Below, in pieces: positions 1 to 8,602 of a DNA stretch of 64,000 nucleotides (the first letter of the stretch is position 1; each line of letters starts with the position of its first letter). Origin of the DNA: an uncultured Lachnospiraceae bacterium (GTDB lineage Bacteria; Bacillota; Clostridia; Lachnospirales; Lachnospiraceae); NCBI GenBank assembly GCA_910586255.1, contig CAJUHR010000010.1, positions 43,338-107,337 on the forward strand, written 5' to 3'. The position numbers and the translations under genes are program-made. The notes under the pieces are model-generated. The model was not told where the DNA came from and made no database searches. It was given only the letters and a program-made list of their open reading frames with translations.

Positions 1-283
1 CCCACTCAATCGTCACATTGGGATACTTCTCCTCAAAGCCGGTCTTTACATTTCCCCAGAACTCGTCATAGCCTGCCTCTAAAAGGGCATAATTGGCTAT
101 CTTGATGGTCACTGCCTCCCCGGATCCGCCTTCACCCGACTGACCGCCTGTCGCCTCACCGGCTGTTTTTTCCGCCTCCTTGGCAGGCGCTGCCGCGCTC
201 TGCTGTGTTTGTCCGCCTCCTGAGCATGCGGTGGTAAGTCCCATAATCGCCGCCATTGCCAGTGCCAATGTCCGTTTTTTCAT
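1..283 (-). CDS. Sugar ABC transporter substrate-binding lipoprotein (N-terminal part)
   Basis: Only the first 94 codons are in the window; the gene runs off the left edge. The start ATG follows an AGGAAGG ribosome site. The product begins MKKRTLALAMAAIMGLTTAC, a lipoprotein signal peptide with LTTAC lipobox, then a Gly/Ser/Gln/Ala-rich linker, then VTIKIANYA and a stretch ending YPNVTIEW, which fits the first strand and helix of family 1 extracellular solute-binding proteins. It should be a membrane-anchored receptor that delivers a sugar to an ABC permease, presumably encoded beyond the window. A palindromic operator lies about 110 bases upstream, matching those of the LacI and isomerase genes next door, so it is probably co-regulated. 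The ligand cannot be told from this fragment. Confidence 0.85.
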   Translation of the reverse strand, partial: MKKRTLALAMAAIMGLTTACSGGGQTQQSAAAPAKEAEKTAGEATGGQSGEGGSGEAVTIKIANYALLEAGYDEFWGNVKTGFEEKYPNVTIEW

Positions 284-391
284 ACCGATACCTTCCTCTC
301 TTTCCTTTGCATACTTTGCATTTTTATGCACAGAGCTCTGATTTTATAGAAGCTCCCTGCTTACAACAGTTCCGTTCCCTTCTCAGTTTTT

Positions 392-417
392 AGAATATAC
401 ACACGTGTGTATATTCT
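392..417. promoter_or_regulatory. Perfect 26-bp palindromic operator, probable LacI-family site
   Basis: The 26 bases form a perfect palindrome centred on the CG at 404-405, with half-site AGAATATACACAC. It lies between the LacI gene and the binding-protein gene. Two further sites (1514-1529 and 3155-3172) share the core ACA-C/T-CG and flanking GTA, which suggests one repressor for all three genes. Confidence 0.7.
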
Positions 418-427
418 GGTAAAGGGA

Positions 428-451
428 ATGAGCACGATATTCTGTGCTCAT
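428..451 (-). terminator. Short hairpin after the LacI gene
   Basis: ATGAGCAC at 428-435 pairs with GTGCTCAT at 444-451 around an 8-base loop, 17 bases after the LacI stop codon. There is no clear U-run, so termination is weakly supported. Confidence 0.35.
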
Positions 452-467
452 ATTTTGAAATTTGTCC

Positions 468-1490
468 TCAATCTCCCACCGATGTGCTTTCTCTCTCGAT
501 CAGCACAGTCTCAAAGTCCTGATTATCCGGCTGGCTGCCGCCGATCATCTGGGTCAGCATATCAATGGCAGCCTTGGCGATCTTCTCCTTCTGCATCCCG
601 ATAGTGGTCAGTCCGGGAGTGATCAGACGGCTGATACTGGCATCATCAAAGCCTATCACCTTCACCTGCTCCGGAACCCGGTAACCGGCTTGTCCCGCAG
701 CCGTCATGGCAATGCAGGCCAGCATATCATTCCTGCCGAAGATCCCATCCACCCGTGAACCGGTTCGAAGGCGCCTTTTGACCTCCTCCGCCAGCTCCTC
801 CTGACTGTGGCATCCGCAAACCACGCTGTCCGGCCCCACCAAAAAGCCGTTGGCCTCCATCTCATCCACAAAGCCCCCGAACCGCATGTCATCCGGGGGG
901 CTGACATGGCCTCTGGCACTGATGCGATCCACATAGATCACATTCCGGCAGCCTCTGTCGATCAGATGCCTCACCGCCTCTCTGGCTCCCGTATACAGCC
1001 CGGTTCCCAGATAAGCCACATGAGCCACCGCCTTTTGATGCCTCCACCGCCTAAACACCACCACGGGAATCCCCGCCTGGCTGAACTGCTCCACATATTC
1101 GGTGGGGAAGCTGGCTGAGCTGACGATAATCCCGTCAAACTGACGGCTGATCACCTGGGAGATAAACTCGGTTGTATTCCGGTTGGAGCACAGGGAAATC
1201 AGATAGCCGGACTCATAAGCGTACTTATCCATGGCGCTGACAATGCTGCTGAAATACTCATTAGTAATGTGATCAGCGATAAAAATGATCTGGTTACTCT
1301 GCTTTCCCTTCAGGGCACGTGCCACATTGTTGGGGCGATAGTTCAAAAGTCTGACCGCCTCTTCCACCCTCTGCCGCTTTTCTTTCGCTACATAACGGTT
1401 GTTGTTGATCACATAAGATACAACGGTCTCGCTGACTCCCGCCATCCTGGCCACATCGGCCCGTGTAACCCGCTCTCTGATCTCGCTCAT
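468..1490 (-). CDS. LacI/GalR-family transcriptional repressor
   Basis: This 340-residue protein has the standard LacI layout: an N-terminal helix-turn-helix at about residues 9-28 (TRADVARMAGVSETVVSYV), hinge region NYRPNNVARALKGKQS, and a periplasmic-binding-like core beginning IIFIADHITNEYFSSIV and continuing with IIVSSA, GRNDMLACIAM and VIGFDDASIS. I start it at the ATG at 1490, which has AGGAG about ten bases upstream and places the helix-turn-helix at the usual distance. Its own promoter (TTGACA, 17 bases, TAAACT at 1537-1565) is followed directly by an operator-like inverted repeat, so it probably represses itself as well as the binding-protein gene on one side and the isomerase on the other. 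The inducer is presumably the sugar or sugar phosphate handled by those genes. Confidence 0.9.
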   Translation of the reverse strand: MSEIRERVTRADVARMAGVSETVVSYVINNNRYVAKEKRQRVEEAVRLLNYRPNNVARALKGKQSNQIIFIADHITNEYFSSIVSAMDKYAYESGYLISLCSNRNTTEFISQVISRQFDGIIVSSASFPTEYVEQFSQAGIPVVVFRRWRHQKAVAHVAYLGTGLYTGAREAVRHLIDRGCRNVIYVDRISARGHVSPPDDMRFGGFVDEMEANGFLVGPDSVVCGCHSQEELAEEVKRRLRTGSRVDGIFGRNDMLACIAMTAAGQAGYRVPEQVKVIGFDDASISRLITPGLTTIGMQKEKIAKAAIDMLTQMIGGSQPDNQDFETVLIERESTSVGD

Positions 1491-1513
1491 CCTGATAGCT
1501 CTCCTGTTTTGAT

Positions 1514-1529
1514 GTACACTCGTATGTAC
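1514..1529. promoter_or_regulatory. LacI-type operator in front of the regulator gene
   Basis: The inverted repeat GTACA-N6-TGTAC centres on CG at 1521-1522 and lies just downstream of the -10 box (TAAACT, 1542-1537) of the regulator promoter, a position that fits repression. It resembles the sites at 392-417 and 3155-3172. Confidence 0.6.
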
Positions 1530-1536
1530 TATCCAT

Positions 1537-1565
1537 AGTTTACAATATACAAGGAACTTTGTCAA
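1537..1565 (-). promoter_or_regulatory. Promoter of the LacI regulator gene
   Basis: On the minus strand TTGACA (1565-1560) and TAAACT (1542-1537) are separated by exactly 17 bases. The operator-like repeat overlaps the expected transcript start. Confidence 0.6.
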
Positions 1566-1603
1566 GATGTTTTATGCAATTTTCTTGGATTTGGAATTCC
1601 TAT

Positions 1604-1767
1604 GTTACAGTTCACGGGGCAATGTCATGATACCAGGGTCAAAAGGTCTAAAACCCGATACAAGCTTGCTTTTAAGACTGATTTTATCCGTTTTTCCACA
1701 TCGGGCGAACGCATGATGCTTCTTGTTCGGCAGAGCCGGACAAGAAGATACCCCCGTAAACAGTAAC
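1604..1767. repeat. MITE-like element with 16-bp inverted ends
   Basis: The left end GTTACAGTTCACGGGG (1604-1619) is matched in inverted form at 1752-1767 with two mismatches. Inside lies a strong hairpin at about 1719-1747 (CTTCTTGTTCGGC against GCCGGACAAGAAG). The end motif GTTACTGTTYACGG occurs again near 10607 and, inverted, near 17633, so this seems to be a dispersed non-coding element. It fills the gap between the regulator and isomerase genes. It could also serve as a terminator for the isomerase. Confidence 0.5.
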
Positions 1768-1771
1768 GTAG

Positions 1772-3115
1772 CTACAGCTCGATCACCGGAATTCCCAGAA
1801 GCTGGCACACCTGCTTTAACTCCGCTGCCACGTCTGTCCATACCAGGCTGTAGTGATGGGGGATTCCCTCCTCTATAATTTGTTCAATCACCTGGCGCAC
1901 CGGACGTTTTACCTTTACACTGGCCATGATTCCCCGTGTATACCGGTCCTGATCCAAAGCCTCTCCCCTCATCAGAAACAGCTTATAGGCGCCGCCCAGA
2001 TTGCAAAACCGGGCAATAGTGACAGCTCCAGGCTTTAGCGCTCCCCAAAAGGCGCTTCCCTGACCGGCCAGGGGATGATTGCGCATCCACAGCTCATATT
2101 TAGGATTGGCCAGAGACGGGGCTGCATTGCCGCAATGCCAAAAGGTCATGGTATTGGCATCCTCATTGATGTGAATCATGTCTGTGATAAAGGTCGGCAG
2201 CCCGGTCAGATAATGCTGGGCAATCTGGGCCAGCTCTGCATCCACATCTCCCTCGCATCCGATATGTACCCCTTCATCTGCCAGACGCCCCAGCACCGCG
2301 CAGGGAGTGGCATGGAGATTTCCCATCTCCGGCCAGCACTTGATCACACCAAAATCGTATCCCTGCTGCCCCATGACCTCCTTTAAAGCCAGATAAAGCC
2401 GGGCATGGTTTTCTAAGTGCCCCTCCGGCAGCTTAACATCATAAGCTGTCTGTATTCTTTCCATCTCCTCCTGACAGTCCTGCTTTGGAATTTCTGCCAT
2501 TTTATCGAAAACTGCCTTTAAATCCGTCTCCTCAATCTTCACCCCAAAGGTTCTGCGAATCAATGCCTCGTCAAAGGCGCAATTGTAAAAAGCGGTGGGG
2601 CGGTATCCCAAAAGTCCCAGACTGGTATGATTCATGGCCTTGATTGTATGATATGCAAGGATCAGCTGCCGCGCTTTGTCACAGGCCCTCTCATCCTCCA
2701 GGCCTCCGTAAACAGTATGGCAAACCGCTCCCAGCCGGTGCAGCGCCGCCGCATTCATGGTCATGGCACAGAGGGCATTGGCATAAAGGCGGGTATCCTT
2801 CTCAAAGGGAAGCTCATAGGGCGCCCACAGAATCATCGGCACGCGGACTGTCTCTGCCAAAAATGCCGGCACATCATCGCCGGTAAAGGCTCCGTACACC
2901 ATGATGATCACATCTGCACGAGATTCCTGAAACGTCTTTGCTGCCGCTTCCAGAGTCTCTTTGTCACAGACAACAGTCTCTGCCTTTATCACCTGCCCAT
3001 AAGAAAATTCCTCCGAAATCCAGGTTCCATACTCTTCTCTCCGCTTCTGTGGCAGCTCCCTGGGCCATCTGCCTGAACAGGTTGTCAGAAATCCAATATT
3101 CAGTTTATTCTTCAT
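1772..3115 (-). CDS. L-fucose/L-arabinose isomerase-family protein
   Basis: The 447-residue product begins MKNKLNIGFLTTCSGRWPRE and belongs, by overall pattern, to the FucI/AraA-like sugar isomerases: an N-terminal Rossmann-like domain (DVIIMVYGAFTGDDVPAFL), a middle domain with VIKCWPEMGN, GCEGDVDAELAQ and DMIHINEDANTMTFWHCG, and a small C-terminal domain. The acidic and histidine residues in these segments are those expected to hold the metal. The start ATG follows AGGAGG by five bases. Such enzymes interconvert aldoses and ketoses, but divergent members have unknown substrates, and I cannot name the sugar. The gene has its own promoter and operator (3155-3206) and neighbours a LacI repressor and a sugar ABC receptor, so it probably starts the breakdown of the imported sugar. 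Confidence 0.75.
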   Translation of the reverse strand: MKNKLNIGFLTTCSGRWPRELPQKRREEYGTWISEEFSYGQVIKAETVVCDKETLEAAAKTFQESRADVIIMVYGAFTGDDVPAFLAETVRVPMILWAPYELPFEKDTRLYANALCAMTMNAAALHRLGAVCHTVYGGLEDERACDKARQLILAYHTIKAMNHTSLGLLGYRPTAFYNCAFDEALIRRTFGVKIEETDLKAVFDKMAEIPKQDCQEEMERIQTAYDVKLPEGHLENHARLYLALKEVMGQQGYDFGVIKCWPEMGNLHATPCAVLGRLADEGVHIGCEGDVDAELAQIAQHYLTGLPTFITDMIHINEDANTMTFWHCGNAAPSLANPKYELWMRNHPLAGQGSAFWGALKPGAVTIARFCNLGGAYKLFLMRGEALDQDRYTRGIMASVKVKRPVRQVIEQIIEEGIPHHYSLVWTDVAAELKQVCQLLGIPVIEL

Positions 3116-3154
3116 GAAAACCTCCTGTTTTCGTGATTTACCTGTTTTTACCTT

Positions 3155-3172
3155 TGTAAACACGAGTGTACA
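3155..3172. promoter_or_regulatory. LacI-type operator before the isomerase gene
   Basis: TGTAAACAC-GAGTGTACA is an 18-bp inverted repeat with two mismatched pairs, centred on CG at 3163-3164. It lies between the -10 box and the start codon, a repression position, and matches the sites at 392-417 and 1514-1529. Confidence 0.65.
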
Positions 3173-3178
3173 TTGTAT

Positions 3179-3206
3179 ATATTATCACATCCCACAGGTT
3201 TGTCAA
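3179..3206 (-). promoter_or_regulatory. Promoter of the isomerase gene
   Basis: TTGACA (3206-3201) and TAATAT (3184-3179) are 16 bases apart on the minus strand. The operator at 3155-3172 lies immediately downstream. Confidence 0.55.
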
Positions 3207-3393
3207 TTGATTTTTCATAAATTTTCAGACATTGCAAACAGTAACACAGTAATAACCATGTTGACAGCCATTCAGATAATCCCTCATCTTTAGCGTCTGG
3301 ACCTGTCCCCATATTGTGAGTAACTTTTCAGGCATTATGAGAGGCCTTGCAGGTATATTATCACCTTGTCCAGGCCCCTCGTCTTATCCCTCT

Positions 3394-4290
3394 TTATTCC
3401 CCCTTACGCTTCTTAACGTCCCATTTGCGGGCGCAGAAAATAAAATGTCCAAGCCTTGTCTCAAACAACAGACTGATGGGATATCTGGTCATAAAGTCCT
3501 CACGAAACTCATCCTTGGTCAGCACTTCTGCCTTTCTGATCTGATACTCTGCATCTGACTTAAAAAGCTTGGCCAGATGGTGAAAAAACTGTTCCAGGAT
3601 CTGCGCAGAAGCCTCCCTTACCATCTTCGGCCTGTTCATGGCGGCCATCCCCAGCATCATGCCGACTCCCCGGCGGGCCAGCTGTTCTTCCAAGCCCAGC
3701 AAAAGCTGTATCTTTCCTCCGTCATTGATATCGTAGCACAGGCGGTAGTAGTAACCGTTTCGGATGCTCCTGCCGTTATATTCTGCACTGACTAAATCCG
3801 CTTCCAGATGAAACACATCCTTCATGGCCTGGTTGACCGCGCCGGCCACCACCGATGTGTCCGGCGTTTCCTCATACACGCTTTGGGCATCTACATTTCC
3901 CATAATCGCCTGGTCCTCTGCCATAATGTGACCGGTCAGCCAGCCAATCATCACACTCAAAAATCGCTCCACTGCCATGGGGGAATAATCCGATGATTCC
4001 AGATACTTTTTCAGAGAAACCAGCGTGCTGTCTCTGAATTCGTCATGTATCTTTTTGTGATTTGCGTACCCCTTATAACGGATTGAGCGCATATAAGCTT
4101 CCTCTTCGGAAAAATGTGTCATTGTATAATCTTCCAGAAATTTAATATTCTCCTTACAGGCACTCTCGCTGTCAGACTCGTGCTCCACCATATCCATCAG
4201 CTTTCCCACCTTCCGGAAAAGTCTGGCATGCGCCTTGTCCACCACCTCCACTCCTATATTAAACTTCTCATTCCATAACAATTTTCCCAT
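3394..4290 (-). CDS. Bacteriohemerythrin fused to a CheX-like C-terminal domain
   Basis: Residues 1-130 form a complete hemerythrin: H21, H59, E63, H78, H82, H121 and D126 (in DKAHARLF, THFSEEEAYM, NHKKIHDEF and TGHIMAEDQ) are the full set of di-iron ligands. Such proteins bind oxygen reversibly and serve as oxygen stores or sensors in anaerobes. Residues 140-298 are an added domain with a hydrophobic beta pattern (IQLLLGLEEQ, GVGMMLGMA) that is reminiscent of CheC/CheX/FliM-like phosphatase folds, although I see no decisive motif. A ligand-binding plus effector layout suggests an oxygen-responsive signalling protein rather than a plain store. AAGGGGA precedes the ATG. The gene stands alone. 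Confidence 0.85.
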   Translation of the reverse strand: MGKLLWNEKFNIGVEVVDKAHARLFRKVGKLMDMVEHESDSESACKENIKFLEDYTMTHFSEEEAYMRSIRYKGYANHKKIHDEFRDSTLVSLKKYLESSDYSPMAVERFLSVMIGWLTGHIMAEDQAIMGNVDAQSVYEETPDTSVVAGAVNQAMKDVFHLEADLVSAEYNGRSIRNGYYYRLCYDINDGGKIQLLLGLEEQLARRGVGMMLGMAAMNRPKMVREASAQILEQFFHHLAKLFKSDAEYQIRKAEVLTKDEFREDFMTRYPISLLFETRLGHFIFCARKWDVKKRKGE

Positions 4291-4371
4291 TGCTTAGTTC
4301 CCCTTTCTGCTGCTATATCCTTTTTATAAAGCCGTGTGAAAATAATTGTATGAATTGCATTGCTTTTCATT

Positions 4372-4785
4372 TTACAAAACCATAATCAATGTCCCTGCCC
4401 CAATCAGAATGCATCCCGCTGCGGATTTTAACGAAAACTCCTCATGCATCAGTACAAATGCAAGAATCAGGGTAAGAACCACACTCATCTTATCGATCGG
4501 CACTACCTTCGACACATCCCCCAACTGCAGAGCCCGGTAATAGCAAAGCCACGATGCCCCGGTTGCCAGCCCTGACAAAATGAGAAACACCCAGCTTTTG
4601 CTGCTGATCCCGCCTATTCCCTTGTAGGCATCTGTGAGAAATACCATCACCCAGGCCATAGCAAGAACTACAACCGTCCGGATTGCCGTGGCCAGATTGG
4701 AATTGATTCCTTCCATGCCTGCCTTTGCCAAAATCGATGTCAAAGCCGCAAACACGGATGATAAAATAGCAAAAAACAGCCACAT
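4372..4785 (-). CDS. Small EamA/DMT-family membrane protein
   Basis: The 137-residue product is one EamA unit: about four to five hydrophobic helices, beginning MWLFFAILSSVFAALTSILA, with GLATGASWLCYYRALQLGD and SVVLTLILAFVLMHEE, the patterns seen at the end of EamA domains. Most drug/metabolite transporters carry two such units, so this is a half-size form that would have to dimerise in the membrane. GGGAGG lies seven bases before the chosen ATG at 4785; an upstream in-frame start is less likely. Substrate unknown. Confidence 0.8.
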   Translation of the reverse strand: MWLFFAILSSVFAALTSILAKAGMEGINSNLATAIRTVVVLAMAWVMVFLTDAYKGIGGISSKSWVFLILSGLATGASWLCYYRALQLGDVSKVVPIDKMSVVLTLILAFVLMHEEFSLKSAAGCILIGAGTLIMVL

Positions 4786-4869
4786 ATCACATTCCTCCCT
4801 AAAGTTGCCGGCATTCCCGGCGATATCTATTAAAACCACACAAAATCTGGATATTCATGGAGATACCCA

Positions 4870-5816
4870 ATGATGGAAATAAAAACATTGCGAGTCGGCG
4901 GGCTTTTGCTCCCCTCCAACATCCTGATGGCTCCTCTGGCCGGATACACTTCCTATCCGTTTCGCATCCTGGCCTATGAACTGGAAGCCGGATTGTGTTT
5001 CACGGAAATGGTCAGCGCCAATGCCTTAAAATACCAGGACCAGGCCAACAGGCGTCTGCTCTTCACCACAGAGGACGAACCAATCAAAGCGGTACAACTT
5101 CTGGGAGGCTCTCCGGCAGTCATGGAGCAGATGGCCAAAAGTCCTCTCCTAAAGGATTTTGACTTGATCGACATCAACATGGGCTGTCCTGTCCCCAATG
5201 TATTTAAAAGCGGGGAGGGAAGCGCGCTTATGCTGGACATGCCCAAAACCTCCGCCGTTATCCGTGCCTGCAAAAAAGCGGAAAGCTTGTATCCGTCAAG
5301 TGCCGCGCCGGAATTCGGGAGGATGAGATGTTCGCCGCGGAATTTGCCCGAATGTGCGAGGACGCCGGGGCGGACATGATCACCATCCACGGGCGAAGCC
5401 GCAGTATGATGTATGATGGGACCCCCTGTTATCGGGAAATCGCCCAGGCCAAGGCGGCCGTGTCTGTTCCGGTAATCGCCAACGGCGGCATCTTTTCTGC
5501 CGCCCAGGCACAGCTGATGATGGAGCGAACCGGCGCGGACGGCGTCATGATTGCCCGCTATGCCCTGGAAAATCCTTTTATTTTCAGTGAGCTGACCCGG
5601 ACGCCCTGTACACGCACAATTCTGGATATCCTTTTGGCACAGATGAAGCTGACAAGTACCTATTATGATGAGAGCTTCACCCTGTCTTACATGCGCAAGC
5701 TGACTTCCTATGCCATGAAAAAGCGAAAAGGCACCAAGCAATACAAAGCTCAGCTATACAGAACCGGCAGTCTGGAGGAGCTTCTAAAGCTCCTTGTGCT
5801 GATATTTTCCAAATAA
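4870..5816 (+). pseudogene. tRNA-dihydrouridine synthase (DusB-like), frameshifted
   Basis: Two overlapping reading frames together make one complete Dus protein. The first gives the FMN-binding start MAPLAGYTSYPFR and the catalytic cysteine C106 in DINMGCPVPNVFKSGEGSAL. The second resumes with VSVKCRAGIRED, TIHGRSR, VIANGGI and DGVMIARYALENPFIF. Adding one base to the A6 run at 5272-5277 would join them as CKKSGKLVSVKCRAG, so a single missing A explains the break. The cause may be a mutation, a sequencing error in a homopolymer, or slippage during expression. Dus enzymes reduce uridine in tRNA D-loops using NADPH. The gene begins 85 bases after the divergent EamA gene start; GGAGA precedes the double ATG. 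Confidence 0.85.
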
Positions 5817-6022
5817 AGCCGGCATGTTGGTGGCAGCTTTGAAAACTTTAACCATTATATCACGAAATTTCATATTTTTCTATCATCATCTACTCTTCTT
5901 TTATGTTATGATAGTTAATGGGTACTGTTCACAGGTACCCTGTGAACATAACGGCATATGCCCCATAACTGTACTAGTCTGTCAGCAACAGCCTATACAA
6001 CTATACAGAAGGAGCGTTGCCC

Positions 6023-8539
6023 ATGAACCATCATTTTCACATTCAGGATGACATTTTACTCTCCTATGAGGGAAGGGACGAATCCGTCATTGTTCCGGAG
6101 GGCATCCGCACAATCGGTGAGGGAGCCTTCAAGGTATGCGTTTCCTTAAAGCAGGTATCACTGCCATCTACCCTTTGCCACATCATGGCAGGAGCTTTTA
6201 AAGGATGCCGGAAGCTGAGAAAAATCCAGATTCCCCAGGGCGTCACCAAGATCGGTGATTATGCCTTCCATCGCTGCCATTGTCTCCGGGAAATCCTTCT
6301 TCCCGACTCGGTAGAACGCCTGGGCGACTGTGCCTTTCTCTACTGTGACAGCCTTGTAAAAATCTCCATGCCAGGGGTCTGCCGCTTCGGCAGGCAGGCC
6401 TTTGTCAATGATGTCCTTTTGGAGGAGCTGGTGATTTCCAGTAATCTCTGTGGGGAGGATCTCTGTGACGTGTTTACCAGCTGCGGCCGAATCTCACGCA
6501 TCCGCTTTTCTGACGGGAAGTGCTTTTCATTCCCCAACGTGGTGGAGGTGGTGGCTGGGGAGATGGAGGTTCCCTCATTGGTTCGGGCTATTGCCGTGGA
6601 TGTGCTCAGGATGATGGAGTTAGACGGACGCCGGCTGGTGAGATTTCTCACCAATCTCAGACATGTGGAGATTCCTGAGGGCATTGAATCCATCAAAAAG
6701 AGCTGCTTCTTTGACAAGCAGGGAATCCTGTCCGTCAGGCTTCCCGCCTCCTTAAGGGTCATCGAGAGCCAGGCCTTTCGCAACTGTATCGGTCTGGAAT
6801 CTGTGATTTTTCAGCGCGATGACGTACAGATCCTTGAAGACGCCTTTCAAAACTGCACTGCTCTTGGAGAGATCACGGTCCGTGACGGGACAACGTACAC
6901 CTTTCAGGGAATTTCAGGTCTTGCCGGGCAGCGGATTCCTCCTTTGGTACAGACGATTTACCGACAGGTCATGGACAATTTTTGCATCAGCGGAACCATT
7001 CTTCCGCCGGGGCTTACAGCTGTAAAGGCAAACACCTTCCGTCATTGTCATTTGCTGCGGGAGCTTACCTTCGGCCCTTGTGTAAGAGAAATCGGAGAGA
7101 TGGCTTTTTATCGCTGTGACTCCCTGGAAATCTGTGAGTGCCCCCAGGCGGAGGTGATAGAGGATTTCTGTTTCTGTGGCTGCGGGAAGCTGCTGTCATT
7201 TGACTGCTCCTCTGTCAGACAAATCGGTTCCTATGGGTTCCAGGATTGCGACAGTCTTCGGTCCGTTGACTTAAACAATGGGGCTGTGCTCATGCCCCAC
7301 GCCTTCAAGGATTGCGGACGTTTAAAACAGGCGCGTCTTTTGGGGGATGACACAACACTTATCCTTCGGGAGTATGCCTTCTCCGGCTGTACCTCCCTCA
7401 GAACCGTTATATGGAAGGAAAAGACCTGGCAGCTTGAGCTCTATTCGGATATCTTTTCCGATTCCCTGCCCCAGATGGCAAGGCAGATCTTTGCCAGTAC
7501 TCTCAGCTGCTTTCTGGTAGAAAAGGAGACCATTCTCACTGGATATCGGGGACAGGGGCGGATCCTGCGCATACCGGCAGGCATCCGGCAGATTGCGCCG
7601 GAGGTATTTCGGGACATCCTGATGCTTGAGGAGGTAGAGATCCCCGAAACCGTGACGGATATCGGGGCAAGAGCCTTTCACCAAACAGCATGGCTGGAAA
7701 ACCAGCGCCAAAAATCGCCGCTGGTAACAGTCAATCACATACTTCTGGACGGTTCCCAGTGCAAGGGGGATGTGACGGTGCCGGCCCATATCCGTCAGAT
7801 CTGCGGCTGGGCCTTTGCCGGGGGTATGGATATCCGGCGCATCCGCTTTCTGTCGGAAAGCTTGAAAGTCGGGGAATACGCTTTCCGCAATTGCATCGGC
7901 CTGGAAGAAATGGCTCTTGCTGACGGCACGGTAATCCGGTTTGGGGGAATTGCCGACCGGCAACGGGAGCTTCCTCCTGTGGCTAAGCAGACAGTGACGG
8001 AGCGCCTTAACTGCTTTAAGACAGATACAGATAATTCCCTGGTGGAATGTACCGGCAATATCGCCCGTCTTATGGTGGCAGAGGGCATCACCGCCATTAA
8101 AGACCATGTGTTCCAGGACGGAAACCTGCTGACCATGGTCCGTCTTCCTTCCACAGTGACCTCCATCGGAGCATGGGGATTTGCCGGCTGCAAATGGCTG
8201 ACTAAGGTGGAGCACGGAATTCATGTGGAGCGGATCGGCGATATGGCATTTGCCGGCTGCGGCCGCCTGGAATCCGTGGAGCTGTCTGAAAAGCTGCACG
8301 TTATTGGCAGACGGGCCTTTGAAAACTGCACCTCCTTAAAGGAAATTTACATTCCCGAGGGAGTGGAGGAAATCCCTGAGCGGGCCTTTTTCCGCTGTCA
8401 CAGCCTAAAGCAGGTGGTACTTCCCTCCACTTTGAAACGGATCGGCCGGGAGGCTTTTGCCTTCTGTAAAAATCTCCGGCAGCCTTCGGTGAGGAATGGG
8501 GTTGTGGTGGATGAACGGGCATTTGCGGGAATCCGGTAA
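6023..8539 (+). CDS. BspA-like leucine-rich repeat protein (LRR_5 type)
   Basis: This 838-residue protein is built almost wholly of repeats of about 23 residues of the BspA/Treponema LRR type, seen as variations on IPEGVEEIPERAFFRCHSLK and LPSTLKRIGREAFAFCKNLR. Four or five blocks of repeats are separated by spacers containing TYTFQGI or VIRFGGI. There is no signal peptide, transmembrane helix, LPXTG or surface-binding domain, which is unusual because relatives are often secreted. It therefore looks cytoplasmic, or exported by an unknown route. Such repeats bind proteins. The ATG at 6023 has GGAG eight bases upstream. It appears to be a single-gene unit. Confidence 0.9.
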   Translation: MNHHFHIQDDILLSYEGRDESVIVPEGIRTIGEGAFKVCVSLKQVSLPSTLCHIMAGAFKGCRKLRKIQIPQGVTKIGDYAFHRCHCLREILLPDSVERLGDCAFLYCDSLVKISMPGVCRFGRQAFVNDVLLEELVISSNLCGEDLCDVFTSCGRISRIRFSDGKCFSFPNVVEVVAGEMEVPSLVRAIAVDVLRMMELDGRRLVRFLTNLRHVEIPEGIESIKKSCFFDKQGILSVRLPASLRVIESQAFRNCIGLESVIFQRDDVQILEDAFQNCTALGEITVRDGTTYTFQGISGLAGQRIPPLVQTIYRQVMDNFCISGTILPPGLTAVKANTFRHCHLLRELTFGPCVREIGEMAFYRCDSLEICECPQAEVIEDFCFCGCGKLLSFDCSSVRQIGSYGFQDCDSLRSVDLNNGAVLMPHAFKDCGRLKQARLLGDDTTLILREYAFSGCTSLRTVIWKEKTWQLELYSDIFSDSLPQMARQIFASTLSCFLVEKETILTGYRGQGRILRIPAGIRQIAPEVFRDILMLEEVEIPETVTDIGARAFHQTAWLENQRQKSPLVTVNHILLDGSQCKGDVTVPAHIRQICGWAFAGGMDIRRIRFLSESLKVGEYAFRNCIGLEEMALADGTVIRFGGIADRQRELPPVAKQTVTERLNCFKTDTDNSLVECTGNIARLMVAEGITAIKDHVFQDGNLLTMVRLPSTVTSIGAWGFAGCKWLTKVEHGIHVERIGDMAFAGCGRLESVELSEKLHVIGRRAFENCTSLKEIYIPEGVEEIPERAFFRCHSLKQVVLPSTLKRIGREAFAFCKNLRQPSVRNGVVVDERAFAGIR

Positions 8540-8602
8540 GACCAGACGCTTTCTCGTCTATAAAGAAACAGCAAATTTATATGCCGCAAAGAGGATCTGA
8601 CT

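Noticed and set aside
7322..8299. Long minus-strand open frame opposite the LRR gene
   Set aside because: It mirrors a repeat-rich coding gene, has no ribosome site and no family resemblance.
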